A stretch of 64,000 nucleotides of DNA, taken from contig NC_035791.1 in assembly GCF_001653235.2 (NCBI RefSeq), forward strand, positions 6,324,001 through 6,388,000. The letters are read 5' to 3'. The DNA comes from Pochonia chlamydosporia 170. Lineage: Eukaryota > Ascomycota > Sordariomycetes > Hypocreales > Clavicipitaceae. Made by a program: the position numbers and the translations under genes. The notes under the pieces are model-generated. The model did no database searches, was not told the DNA's origin, and worked only from the letters and a program-made list of their open reading frames with translations. This document shows positions 1-10,565 of the stretch, piece after piece (positions within the stretch are counted from its first letter, which is position 1; each line of letters opens with the position of its first letter).

Positions 1-1620
1 CTCAAATAAACCTAGGCAGCATCTTTACCATTAGGGACTATATTAGGCGAAATCTGGAACAGAATCAGATAGTTTATGGTCGAGCGTTCTTCCCCCACTT
101 ACAGCTGCAAACTTTGGAGGATCAAACAAAGCTGCTGCTCCGGAAAAGACCTCGCGCTGATCCCCTGGACCTGGGGACTCTATACGTCTCTCAACCCAGG
201 CTTTGCGACACCCTCCACCTTGGTCCACACGCGGATATCTCTCCAAGTGTTCAAACTATGCAGCAACCGGAAGAAAGGCAGTGGCCAGGTGAGCAATTCA
301 CGGCTGAAATCTTTTTAAACCTCTGTAACTAACACTCCGTGCTTGTAAATGACGTCCAGATCTCAGCATCTCCAACCCCACCAAAAAACATCGTTCCATA
401 CAAGGCAACACGTTGCCTTCCATTTCCCCGTTTACCAGCAGAGATAAGGATCATGATTTGGAGTCTCGCTATGCCCGAAGCTCGCTGGCGCAACCATATT
501 CAACCAACTTACTATTCTCAAAAGAACTGTGCGACAAAGTGGAGCTGGATGGTTGCATGACGCCGCCAGCCATTCGTGCGGTCTGTCGCGAGTCTCAATG
601 GACCTGTGGTCAAGTTGGCAGCCTGGTTCATAACATTTGCGGCAGTAGGCGCAGCGGGTGGTTTAATCCTGCAATCGATGAAGTGTTTACCAAGATTAAT
701 CGGCGTGAGAGCCTGCCACTGCTGATATTTGCTTGGCGATGGGAAGAATAAAATCTGCTTGATACTTGTTTTGTTAGGATACTCAATTAAATGACATTGT
801 TTTCTTGTGCTATAAAGTACTCTGTGTGTGGATTCAACTACATGTACTAGTTCATATAACTAGCTACTTTAACAGTCAACATAAAACAAAAGACGAGCTT
901 TGATTGAACAGGACCCTTAAATTTATAAATTATTACTGTATTTATATGATAATTCAACTATCTATTTAGCTTGCCTACATTCACCCACTGGAGATGCCGT
1001 GTTTTGAGAATTAAAGGACACATCTGTGCCAGGCATAGGAAATAACAGGTCACGATTCTCCGACGACGAGCAAGCGTTATTAATGTTTGCAGCGAAAATT
1101 GTCGGACGTTGAAGAAATTTAGTAGGCAAGTTAGGTTGAGCAGGCGATTGTCCCTCTATAGTAACATGGGCACAATTCATATACATTTCACGATTTCCAA
1201 TAGTGTTAAACCAAGTCCATGCGAAAAGAGCGCTTCCGTTTGGGGTGTCCTCGGGTAGAAGAAACTCCCAGCTGGGCTTTAGAGGGCATTGCCCAATGTA
1301 CGAGTGAATTACGTTCCATGTCTTGCCCCCATCAAACGACAGAGAGGCTTGACAACTGCCGCCGCCATGCGTTGCGGAACCAACGAGCGTGAAATTATAC
1401 GTTTTCCCAGGCTGCCAGGTAGCAACTGATTTTCCTTGGGGTGACTCAAGTAAGGTTTGGTATCCTTTGCATGGGTAGTCACCACCAGACGCCAAGAGCG
1501 GACTTGTCATGCTGTAGTCGATGTCGGTTGTGTAAGGATTGTATTTGGACCGTAATGCCGGCGGCCAACTCAATTGCATATGGGCTTTTGAGAGGTAGCA
1601 AAATGCAAGTAACATGGAAA
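1..1620. repeat. Direct duplication, copy 1 (2EXR relic + LPMO)
   Basis: This segment matches 4253-5872 at a constant offset of 4252. By eye the first about 1272 bases are identical. Substitutions begin near 1273, inside the LPMO gene, and continue to about 1620, where similarity stops abruptly in the signal-peptide codons. The window starts inside the repeat, so its left boundary is not visible. The unit carries a broken 2EXR gene and an LPMO gene. An assembly gap lies between the copies, so a local assembly artefact cannot be excluded. Confidence 0.9.
399..751 (+). pseudogene. Broken 2EXR-domain gene, copy 1
   Basis: Reading from about 399, one frame encodes the hallmark start of the fungal 2EXR (F-box-like) domain, including FPRLPAEIRIMIWSLA. 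That frame stops at 560. The continuation typical of the family, PPAIRAVCRES and FNPAID, lies in a second frame from about 555 to 751. I see no splice signals that would join the frames, so a frameshift has broken the gene. The same break is present in the second copy at 4651-5003, so it predates the duplication or was homogenised. The role of 2EXR proteins is poorly known. Confidence 0.6.
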
Positions 1621-1633
1621 TACTGCGTGACAT
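962..1633 (-). CDS. AA11-like lytic polysaccharide monooxygenase, copy 1
   Basis: Predicted secreted copper enzyme of 223 aa that would oxidatively cleave a polysaccharide; chitin is the substrate of characterised AA11 enzymes. A short signal peptide (residues 1-17) ends so that the mature protein starts with His18, the first ligand of the histidine brace. The second ligand is His89 in SATHGGGSCQ, and the axial Tyr is Tyr151 in the AA11 signature NREMYMNCAH. The N-terminal stretch around SWPPALRSKYNP differs from the AA11 enzymes I remember, so this is an AA11-like subgroup. No intron is needed. It differs from the copy at 5214-5897 by three replacements in the mature part (T60S, N107K, S121N in this numbering) and by a diverged signal peptide. 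Substrate is inference. Confidence 0.8.
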   Translation of the reverse strand: MSRSISMLLAFCYLSKAHMQLSWPPALRSKYNPYTTDIDYSMTSPLLASGGDYPCKGYQTLLESPQGKSVATWQPGKTYNFTLVGSATHGGGSCQASLSFDGGKTWNVIHSYIGQCPLKPSWEFLLPEDTPNGSALFAWTWFNTIGNREMYMNCAHVTIEGQSPAQPNLPTKFLQRPTIFAANINNACSSSENRDLLFPMPGTDVSFNSQNTASPVGECRQAK

Positions 1634-3284
1634 GCGCGGTGAACAGATTCAGATACGCATTGGCTGGGTCGATGCTACGACTGTGCAAGTCACGACATGG
1701 CGGCTCCATGATGAACGTTTGCACCCTGCTGTTGGTGATCTTTGCATCTCGATTATACCTGTAGAGTAGTGTGAAAGCGTCTACTATTTATTATTGTCGT
1801 GTGGGATGTAATAATTTTTTTGCACAAATTATAGAGTTCTCACAGCCGGAATTATATAATAGTGCTTCTTCATACTCATGCTTCCGCCTTGGCGGAGATG
1901 TGCGCAGGTTGTCCATCGCCGCGGTCCACCCGCTTAGAAGCCGTTGAATTCGCGCTTGATTGAGGCGCGCCTGATTTGCGCCATAGCGCGTATGGCAACG
2001 CGAATGTGTTGTCGCGTATCATCGTCGGTACACGAGAGTATCTACACAATATTAGAGTATGAGTAAACCAGCACGTGACGAACCGAGCTGTCCCGGGCGA
2101 AGCTAGCGTAGCCTTCGTTCGACCAAGTCTGCAACTGAGTTGATGTTTCACTATGAAAGATATTCAGGAACCCTTCGACTTGATCAGGTGTATCCGTCGC
2201 GCTAGTGGGCTGGGTGCCTGCCTTGGCTATGTTATGCTGGAGCTAGAGTCGCAACTGGCAAAAGTTAGTGGCCGCGATTGCTGTAACGCCAAATTTAACA
2301 TGAAACCCAAGTCCAAGCTGCTTTCCCAATTGATCCCGCCAGTGTAGGAACCACGTGCGGACGGTCCCGCGACCAATGACAGCTCTCCAACAGCGCCCTC
2401 TCCCTGGGGCCGGATTGGCTTGAATCAGTTCGGTGTCCTTCCGACGTCCGACGACCATTGCACAGGCACCGCCAGTTGAGTATAGACGCGCCGCTAGTTT
2501 CTTTGAGGATATCGTCACAGAATTGCAAAATCACCGAGTCGTAGAGGGTGCGCAGACTAGCTTAAAAGAAATAACTTAACTCCTATAACAAACCATTTAG
2601 AAGTATCGGTTCATTCTATCCCTCTATTTCGTGTTGGGCTATAGCTTTGAAAGCCGCAAATCAGCCTAGATGACTTTCGATTTTCGCCAGATAATGCTAA
2701 ATTTCTCTAAAATCAGGTTTACCAATAAAGTCCTTGCAAAGCCCGTTCACAAGCCTTACGGACCACGCCTGTTAGGCAAAAGATCATGCGGAACTGGCAT
2801 GATGACGCGACTCGAGAACAGAATGAGAGTACGCCGACCCAAGCGCCGCCCCATGGCGCCCCACCAACAATAGACGCAAGGGCACTGATCGACAGCAAAG
2901 CGGCCAGTCGAAACAAAACCTGACAACGGTCACAAACACACACGCAAGGGCACCCGTACACCATGTGTGTAGCGCTCGGGCAACCCCATCTAAAGCTGTA
3001 TCAAGAGCAGTCATCCAGGTAGCAACCCCAATGAATGCGCAAGCTGAACGCCCCGAGATCCCGACTTCGATGGAAACTTATACAGTGCAAAGAATTGTGC
3101 AAGGCGCGTGCCCATTTTGCGCCACTATAAGAGACCATTCGCGGCTCCGCGGAGGAATATTATATGTGTTCTAGACATCCCGATCTCCCTGCCGTAACAC
3201 GCGACGCGAGCGCGCGAATACAGGAAAGCACTGGCGGGACGCAAACCTGGCCACCAGCAGCACAGCACACGCGAGGTGCGGCCG
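1634..3284. other. Intergenic region upstream of LPMO copy 1
   Basis: I see no convincing gene here. The stretch around 2385-2490 has patchy similarity to 6220-6300, for example a shared run ending in GATTGGCTTGA, and the bases after 1870 resemble those after 6010. This suggests that an older duplication also covered the LPMO upstream region and has since diverged. The right end enters the assembly gap. Confidence 0.5.
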
Positions 3285-3384
3285 NNNNNNNNNNNNNNNN
3301 NNNNNNNNNNNNNNNNNNNNNNNNNNNNNNNNNNNNNNNNNNNNNNNNNNNNNNNNNNNNNNNNNNNNNNNNNNNNNNNNNNNN
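3285..3384. other. Assembly gap of 100 N
   Basis: Exactly 100 ambiguous bases, the usual placeholder for a scaffold join of unknown length. It lies between the two LPMO duplicate units and hides the 3' end of the small secreted protein gene to its right. Confidence 0.99.
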
Positions 3385-3831
3385 ATACTTGAGTTAGATT
3401 GGCCTAAAATGCTTGTGAGAAAAGCCTCATCATGGATCATGACTATACTTACATCCGGTCCAAGCAAACTTCAGATTGTCTTTGCATGACGTGATTGATG
3501 ACGTACTATTCTGCACGGGAGTCACGACAGTGTCGTGTCCAGTGTTTATCACACTTACGAAATACTCTATACCAGTTGCTTTGTTAGGGTCGGGGAATGT
3601 GTAGGCAATGGCATCGCTTCTGTTGAGTTTCCCATCCAAGTGGTTCAAGTCAACACCAAGTCCATTGGCGATAGAACCACAGAAGCTCGTCGTTATGTAA
3701 TTGATATAATTCAAGTCCGGTCGAAAGTCCAAAGGAGTTTTGTCACAACATAAATCTACCTTGCTGCGAACAGTGGACGCTAAAGCCGCGACAGTCGCGC
3801 ACATAAATGAATTGATAGTAACAGCTCTCAT
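3385..3831 (-). CDS. Small secreted cysteine-containing protein, partial at gap
   Basis: Start ATG is at 3831; a longer reading upstream has no ATG. The first about 23 residues form a signal peptide. The mature part holds DLCC, SFC and ITSC cysteines plus NST/NRS glycosylation sites. Exon 1 (3831-3453) ends in phase 1 at a strong GTAAGT donor. A 49-nt intron (3452-3404) with a CTCAC branch and TTTTAG acceptor restores a cysteine codon and reads CQSNSS before entering the gap. Without this intron the frame ends almost at once (residues YSHDP), which looks artificial. The family is not recognised; it resembles small secreted proteins often listed as candidate effectors. The C-terminus is missing because of the gap. 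Confidence 0.6.
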
Positions 3832-4252
3832 TTTAAAGCTTAATGCTCTCAAATATTCTTTGCTATCATAAGAAAGGCTTGCTGCGTTTTAAATAGGAGG
3901 GGTCCCGGCTTAAAAGACTAAGCGACTAGCTTGATGAACAAAGATTTGACCTAAAGTAGCTTCTCGCACTATAATGCCATGATGGAATCTGCTGTGCAGT
4001 CAATTCTGGCCCTTCGGGTACCATCTGACACGCTTCTGATTGTCAGAACCACCAATACTATTAATACAGCATCGCTTTATTAAAAATACGCCGCTAAAAT
4101 GACTTCTAAGTCCGTCTGTCTGATAGACAGATAAATGGAACCAGCTTTTTGAGGTCGTAAGCCATTTTAAGCTGCCACTTTAAGCGATAAGGAACAGCAC
4201 CTGACTTGAAGTATAATTCCGAATGACGGCCATAAAAAGCTCAAGTCTTTCG

Positions 4253-5872
4253 CTCAAATAAACCTAGGCAGCATCTTTACCATTAGGGACTATATTAGGC
4301 GAAATCTGGAACAGAATCAGATAGTTTATGGTCGAGCGTTCTTCCCCCACTTACAGCTGCAAACTTTGGAGGATCAAACAAAGCTGCTGCTCCGGAAAAG
4401 ACCTCGCGCTGATCCCCTGGACCTGGGGACTCTATACGTCTCTCAACCCAGGCTTTGCGACACCCTCCACCTTGGTCCACACGCGGATATCTCTCCAAGT
4501 GTTCAAACTATGCAGCAACCGGAAGAAAGGCAGTGGCCAGGTGAGCAATTCACGGCTGAAATCTTTTTAAACCTCTGTAACTAACACTCCGTGCTTGTAA
4601 ATGACGTCCAGATCTCAGCATCTCCAACCCCACCAAAAAACATCGTTCCATACAAGGCAACACGTTGCCTTCCATTTCCCCGTTTACCAGCAGAGATAAG
4701 GATCATGATTTGGAGTCTCGCTATGCCCGAAGCTCGCTGGCGCAACCATATTCAACCAACTTACTATTCTCAAAAGAACTGTGCGACAAAGTGGAGCTGG
4801 ATGGTTGCATGACGCCGCCAGCCATTCGTGCGGTCTGTCGCGAGTCTCAATGGACCTGTGGTCAAGTTGGCAGCCTGGTTCATAACATTTGCGGCAGTAG
4901 GCGCAGCGGGTGGTTTAATCCTGCAATCGATGAAGTGTTTACCAAGATTAATCGGCGTGAGAGCCTGCCACTGCTGATATTTGCTTGGCGATGGGAAGAA
5001 TAAAATCTGCTTGATACTTGTTTTGTTAGGATACTCAATTAAATGACATTGTTTTCTTGTGCTATAAAGTACTCTGTGTGTGGATTCAACTACATGTACT
5101 AGTTCATATAACTAGCTACTTTAACAGTCAACATAAAACAAAAGACGAGCTTTGATTGAACAGGACCCTTAAATTTATAAATTATTACTGTATTTATATG
5201 ATAATTCAACTATCTATTTAGCTTGCCTACATTCACCCACTGGAGATGCCGTGTTTTGAGAATTAAAGGACACATCTGTGCCAGGCATAGGAAATAACAG
5301 GTCACGATTCTCCGACGACGAGCAAGCGTTATTAATGTTTGCAGCGAAAATTGTCGGACGTTGAAGAAATTTAGTAGGCAAGTTAGGTTGAGCAGGCGAT
5401 TGTCCCTCTATAGTAACATGGGCACAATTCATATACATTTCACGATTTCCAATAGTGTTAAACCAAGTCCATGCGAAAAGAGCGCTTCCGTTTGGGGTGT
5501 CCTCGGGTAGAAGAAACTCCCAGTTGGGCTTTAGAGGGCATTGCCCAATGTACGAGTGAATTACCTTCCATGTCTTGCCCCCATCAAACGACAGAGAGGC
5601 TTGGCAACTACCGCCGCCATGCGTTGCGGAACCAACGAGCGTGAAATTATACGTTTTCCCAGGCTGCCAGGTAGCAACCGATTTTCCTTGGGGTGACTCA
5701 AGTAAGGATTGGTATCCTTTACATGGGTAATCACCGCCAGACGCCAAGAGCGGACTTGTCATACTGTAGTCGATGTCGGTTGTGTAAGGATTGTATTTGG
5801 ACCGCAATGCTGGCGGCCAACTCAATTGCATATGGGCTTTTGAGAGGCAGCAAAATGCAAGTAACGTGGAAA
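4253..5872. repeat. Direct duplication, copy 2 (2EXR relic + LPMO)
   Basis: Second copy of the segment at 1-1620. Identity is perfect by eye over roughly 4253-5524. It then drops, with a cluster of mostly synonymous changes inside the 5' half of the LPMO gene, before similarity ends. The sequence immediately left of 4253 is unrelated to anything visible at copy 1 because the window begins there. Confidence 0.9.
4651..5003 (+). pseudogene. Broken 2EXR-domain gene, copy 2
   Basis: Identical to the relic at 399-751: the 2EXR start signature in one frame ends at 4812, and the downstream PPAIRAVCRES block sits in another frame. The shared frameshift shows the copies did not decay independently after duplication. 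Confidence 0.6.
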
Positions 5873-5897
5873 TACAGCGTGAAAGCCCAGTACGCAT
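5214..5897 (-). CDS. AA11-like lytic polysaccharide monooxygenase, copy 2
   Basis: A 227-aa paralogue of the enzyme at 962-1633. The signal peptide is residues 1-21. The mature N-terminus is His22, the second copper ligand is His93 in the HGGGSCQ motif, and the axial Tyr is Tyr155 in NREMYMNCAH, so the copper site is intact. The start at 5897 gives a longer, different leader than copy 1, because similarity between the duplicates ends within the leader codons. Both copies are intact while the neighbouring 2EXR gene is broken in both, which suggests the LPMOs are under selection. Predicted secreted oxidase acting on chitin or a related polymer; substrate is inference. Confidence 0.8.
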   Translation of the reverse strand: MRTGLSRCISTLLAFCCLSKAHMQLSWPPALRSKYNPYTTDIDYSMTSPLLASGGDYPCKGYQSLLESPQGKSVATWQPGKTYNFTLVGSATHGGGSCQASLSFDGGKTWKVIHSYIGQCPLKPNWEFLLPEDTPNGSALFAWTWFNTIGNREMYMNCAHVTIEGQSPAQPNLPTKFLQRPTIFAANINNACSSSENRDLLFPMPGTDVSFNSQNTASPVGECRQAK

Positions 5898-7368
5898 TCT
5901 GCTTTGGCACGACTTGCAGTCAGTCGCATGAGAACGGCTTAAATGGCCCTGTGTTTTGACTTTTATGTACTTGTGTAGTAAAATCTTTTGTGGTGGATTA
6001 TGGCTCTCACTGCTCCGCCTTGCTAACGGGAGCGCGCAGGTCGTCGCTCCACCGCTTTAGGGAGCATGCTACGCTGATTTTGGCTGCATTGGAGGCAATG
6101 TTGTGAGCCGCGGAACTTAGCACTGTTTCTGGTTTATATCCACAGGCACACTGCCTGGATGGTGCTGCATGTATCTGATAGAGTGGGTTATTGCTCAATC
6201 AAGCTGCTTCCAACTGAATGCCCAACACCACCCTCCCGGACCAGATTGGCTTGATATGTGTCTTGCCGATTGACGTCACCGCAGTTGAGTTGACGTTACA
6301 TGAACATTTCGGATTTCTCGGAGCATAAGCTTGCAACACGTTAGATACCTTGGGCAAAGATTGCTGCAATAAGTGAAATGTGTCGTGGCGAAGCATTAGC
6401 GGGGTAGTTTCCGGCGTACATCTCGGGCCCGAGGGTGTAGTATCGCACGCTCTATTTCGACGCACACAATGGGAAGAACATCGAACAAAATTGCACCAAT
6501 ACACTAAAACTAACAGAGGAAATCTTTCATTCTTTTTAGGAGGAACATCTCTATTAATATCAGATGGACTAGATTGGCAATTACCGGTAGTACATGTCCA
6601 AGCGTACTTGCTTCAACAACGCTCCCATTGGTGCGACCATGCCTACATTTGGATCGGAAAGAGCACATACAGGTCATCTGTCTTTGCCCAGTCATTCTGC
6701 TTGTCCATAATGGCAACTCATGTCGACGATTTGCCGAAACTGAATCTCCCGTAACTCAATGAAGCGGCATACAAGCAGATCAATTGGCTCGAAGGCGCCA
6801 TTTGTGCAACATTGGCAAAGGGGGTGATGATCTGTAGGGAATTAGTGAGCGACCCGCTGTGCAAGCGCTGGAGGCTAAGGCAAGGCTGTGGCCGCCTTCT
6901 GTCACCTGTCGCTTATTTGATACAACCGCCGAATCGTGGCCAAAACATTACCCTAAAAGGCGATATGCCGGGACCAAATATAACAACGTCAAGGAAGATT
7001 CTTGCGTTAAATTCTGCCTGCGTCCAAAGGAGTCTAGCTCGCAGTTGTTCAGCGACTGAACGTGAATCACCTTACACTTCAGGGTAGACGTACCTGGCGG
7101 CTTTGTGAACTGACTGCACAGGCAGGGACTCAGGTGAGTTCAGCGCTTAGCCATGATTGGCCAAGAAGAACACTCCAGCAAAATAAAGGGTGAGGCTTCG
7201 TCGCGCCAGAGCTGGATTGTAAGCCAATCAGCAAGCCACCATACACCCACCTTGAGACCAAATCACGACCTAGGCCCTCACACTCCTCGGACTTCAGCTT
7301 CGTTAACACAACTTAAAGAGCGACAAGTTCAATGCTTTCACCACTAATTATGGCAAGCACATCTGAGG
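5898..7368. other. Intergenic region with no supported gene
   Basis: Contains the upstream flank of LPMO copy 2, which has weak similarity to the flank of copy 1 (see 1634-3284). A short open stretch at 6859-7059 has coding-like composition but no start, homologue or splice context that I recognise. Confidence 0.4.
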
Positions 7369-9004
7369 ATGATACCACCGCAAGTTTTATGCAGCAAACC
7401 ACGCAGTCCAAGCTCGCACAAGCGTCGACGATTCCCAAGTTCCCATCAAACGCCAGACGACAACTTGAACCGGTCGAAGAAGCAAAAGCTTTACCATCCT
7501 GAGTTTCCCCCGACGCAATTCTGGGAAAGATTATCAGAGATACCTCTGACGCGGAACGCACTTCGAGCATTCAATGAGCAGAGCACCCAAGGCTCACCCC
7601 CGCCAGGTCCAACCCGAACACGGAGAAGCCTTCGACCACGTCCACGCTGTATCATTGGCGCCGGTGAAGTTGTCGATACCTATTCGCCAACTTCTTTGAA
7701 GTCCATTAAGGTCTTTGCAAGGCACGGTGGCCCAGACCTAAGCGATTTAAGAGGAGTATGTAAGAACCCATCGTTCAGAGTTTAATTTTAACGTCCGGCA
7801 GTTTTCTGTTCCTGCAGCTGTCAAGAACAACATGAGCTCTGGACAGTCAAGTCTTGGCCGGCGGAAAAGAGGATCACAGTCACCGACGAAGCGGAGCTCG
7901 CAGTCGCCAACGAAGAGTAGCACCACGCCGAAAACGACAAGCACAAAGAGCACGGGCCCGTACGATCGCGCGTTTCAGCAGCACCTTATCGATCATAACA
8001 TTTTACCCCATGGCTATGAATACCCTGATGGCCGGTTACCACAAGAGCCCGATAACATGGACGAGATCCGCCAGGTGTTAGCCCAACCTAGGGCATCTTT
8101 ATCGCCGTCCAAGTTCTCGAACGAAGACTTTCGCAAGTTCGAGCGAACCGACGCGCAGGCAGCTAAGGAGAGAGAGGTTACTACAAATGTCATTCCTATC
8201 ATCGAAGGAGATGTTGGGGACAAGAAATGTATCGCTGGCGAGATACCATTTACGAACTTGGAACATTTAACTGATGGAACACTCGTGCCTGGAAACCCCG
8301 ATCTGTATTATGGCGCTCGTCCCGAACAGCTTCACAGGACTGTTCGTCGAGAGTTAAGCAACTACATTATACCATCTACGCAGCATGACCTTCCTATTGT
8401 GCCAAACTATCTATTTCAAGCAAAGGGCCCGGATGGCAGTCTCTCGGTTGCGACGCGGCAAGCAAGTTACGATGGTGCTCTTGGAGCAAGGGCATTTCAT
8501 TGTTTGCAGTCATACAAACAACCAGAGCCAAAATATGACAACAACGCATATACGCTAACCTCTCTATACCACGGCGGACAGCTTAAAATGTATACTACTC
8601 ATCCTATACCGCCGTTGATTGATGGTGCACAACCAGGCTTCGTGATGACGCAAATAAACTCTTGGAGCGTGACCGGCAACCGCGATGCATTCCGCCAAGG
8701 GGCTACCGCATTCCGGAATGGTAGAGATTGGGCCAAACGTCAAAGAGACAACGCAATTAATGAAGCAAACGAGAGGGTATCTGGTGGCCCAACTACTTCA
8801 ACATCGGGGGACGGATTAGGCTTGAGCTTTGAGAGTGATGCATCCGCCGCCGAAACAATTATCACCAGCCAAGAAACGGTTTTAAATGCCGCGCCACATG
8901 ACTTGCCAGTCTACGAATCGGAAACTTCCGCGGACGAACTGTCTCTGGACTTTCAGCCTCGGGTGAAACGGACTAAGTCACCGCAGAAGTGGACGTTAAC
9001 TTAA
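7369..9004 (+). CDS. PD-(D/E)xK-like fungal accessory protein, two exons
   Basis: Predicted 521-aa protein from exon 1 (7369-7755) and exon 2 (7826-9004) joined by a 70-nt intron with GTATGT donor, TTTAAC branch and TCAAG acceptor; the join is in phase 0. Exon 1 holds the family block KLYHPEFPPTQFWERLSEIPLTRNA (first part RSKKQKLYHPEF) and FARHGGPDLSDLRG. Exon 2 begins with a Ser/Thr/Lys-rich linker and then a globular domain. NPDLYYGA (about residue 286) followed by FQAKGPDG (about 327) fits the D...(E/Q)xK spacing of PD-(D/E)xK nuclease folds. This family is common and multicopy in Hypocreales and may correspond to a DUF7924-like group; that assignment is from memory. Start choice is uncertain because another ATG at 7350 opens a different frame. 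Nuclease activity is inference. Confidence 0.65.
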
Positions 9005-9096
9005 AACAACGGTAGAAATGGTCTGTCCCAATTCTTCCGGACTACCTGAAAGTCAATTGCCCAGATTGCCTAGATAGACCCTCGCCAACTGAGTAG

Positions 9097-9440
9097 CACT
9101 TATTCCATGATGTATTACTTGGCGAGAGGGTTGGTAAAGTCCTTGGATATGCATCCCATGAGCCTATTCAGAAGGCTCATAGCATTTGTATCTTGGCGGA
9201 TGTGTAGATGCAAATCTGCCACGCTATTACCACCTTCTCTCCCCAAACGGCGACTTAACGGAAGACCAATACTCTGCTTCAATGGACCTCTGTGTTATAT
9301 TCGAAAATATTATAACAGACATTTCCACTCGTCGAATGATATCTACTGATAAATTGGCCGAAATTGGGGCTCACAATCGCCGATGGGCGTCTCGATGTCG
9401 CGACCTCTTTGACTCAGCTTGTATATTCTTTAGCCTCTGA
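9097..9440 (+). pseudogene. Unrecognised gene fragment with frameshift
   Basis: Two coding-like blocks lie in adjacent frames: 9097-9207 reads LLGERVGKVLGYASHEPIQK, and 9186-9440 reads DANLPRYYHLLSPNGDLTED followed by a helical-looking tail. They meet near 9200 with no intron signals, so a frameshift is likely. There is no start codon for the first block. I do not recognise the family. Composition and lack of stops over about 80 codons suggest former coding sequence rather than chance. Confidence 0.35.
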
Positions 9441-9530
9441 GAATGATTGACATTACTACTGCACGCTTCCTTGAAACAAAAACAGAAAATAAAGTAATGA
9501 ATGAAATTCAAGCCACTGAAACCATGTCTA

Positions 9531-10529
9531 CTATACAAAAGAAAACCCTCCTCGGTCGATTGGGTCAAGTGATCGGTACTCCTCGTTGATGCTCTGCGTC
9601 CACCCGTCGTCTTTATTACTGCCCTGTGTCCTGTTACGAGTGTACCACTGAGAGATATCAATAGATTCAGGCCGAATTTTCTCCGCTTCATTAGCCTGCT
9701 CGCTACCTTTATCGTTATTTTGGCCAGCTATACGTATGATCTTGGCTCCGTGGTCTAATGCTAGTGTCCGTAATTCTAAGAACGGTACCTGCGGCAACTG
9801 TAAAACCGAGCTTTGAAGCACCCGAGCGACTGTTGATTCCCGGAGGCAAACGATGATCTCCTGTGTGCAAGCCTCGCGCCGGTCGAGCGCAGCTTTCAGA
9901 CCTGCTAAAGCTCCCATTGCCTCAGCCTCAGTACCATCATCTTGGCATGGCTGGTCGATGCAACAAACAATAACCCGACGGTCCTGATAGATGGTAAAAT
10001 CGTAGGTAGTTTGACCATCCCACCCTATGGGAGAGAAGTCTACACGTACTATCATTGTCGACGGACGTACTGACTCTATGAGTTGTTGAAAGAACTCCCC
10101 GGCAGTATTCTTATTACGATGCTGGCCTGGACTTGATGTTCCTTCTAAAGATGCCGAGGGTTTGCGCTTCACGGTTACTGACGTGGATTCTGTGCCTGAA
10201 AGAGCTTGTTTCCAGAATGTCATGAAGTTGTCGGCAAAAGGCTGTATGACTGCACGTTCTGGTTCTGAAGTGAACATCTTAGAAGTTTGCTCAAATGCTT
10301 CGTAGAATGCTTTTAGTACCACCAATTTTGCATTGGACGTTTCCGCGTACTCGCAAGCAAGCTGATCGGCCTGTTCAGAGATGGAGATATGATGATGCCT
10401 TGTAGGCGACGAGGGCCTTGGAAAATCGTGGAACATGACGCCGTCGACTCCCTGTGTTATTTTTGTGGCGGCGAAGGTTGCCTGGCTAGTTGCATCTGAG
10501 GCATTAGGCTCAAAATCGAACAAGGTCAT
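9531..10529 (-). CDS. Protein with degenerate LINE-type RNase H domain
   Basis: Intact 332-aa reading frame. Residues about 155-285 align, in order, with the RNase H domain at the end of fungal Tad-type LINE ORF2 proteins: EAEAMGALAGLKAAL, then EIIVCLRESTVARVLQS, then FLELRTLALDHGAKI, then a degenerate GNExAD block (SEQANEAEK). The catalytic Asp expected in the CLD(S/N) motif is replaced by Arg, and the last Asp is lost. The first acidic region (VDFSP) may persist. The N-terminal 150 residues are not LINE-like that I can see, and there is no reverse transcriptase nearby. This is either a co-opted RNase H-fold protein or a remnant that has stayed open by chance. Function unknown; loss of catalysis is inferred from motifs. 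Confidence 0.65.
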   Translation of the reverse strand: MTLFDFEPNASDATSQATFAATKITQGVDGVMFHDFPRPSSPTRHHHISISEQADQLACEYAETSNAKLVVLKAFYEAFEQTSKMFTSEPERAVIQPFADNFMTFWKQALSGTESTSVTVKRKPSASLEGTSSPGQHRNKNTAGEFFQQLIESVRPSTMIVRVDFSPIGWDGQTTYDFTIYQDRRVIVCCIDQPCQDDGTEAEAMGALAGLKAALDRREACTQEIIVCLRESTVARVLQSSVLQLPQVPFLELRTLALDHGAKIIRIAGQNNDKGSEQANEAEKIRPESIDISQWYTRNRTQGSNKDDGWTQSINEEYRSLDPIDRGGFSFV

Positions 10530-10565
10530 TGCCGCTGCTGTGGTTACTGAGGCAAAGATGTAATA

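Noticed and set aside
3164..3467. Open frames that run across the run of N
   Set aside because: They are open only because unknown bases cannot form stop codons.
1..5872. RIP on the LPMO duplication
   Set aside because: The copies are identical over most of their length and the few differences are not biased to CpA-to-TpA; there is no sign of RIP here.
6380..6754. Open frame of 124 codons upstream of the PD-(D/E)xK-like gene
   Set aside because: No recognisable motif, odd composition, and overlapping open frames on both strands; likely chance.
6859..7059. Coding-like stretch of 66 codons
   Set aside because: No usable start, no splice context and no family recognised; recorded only as a weak possibility.
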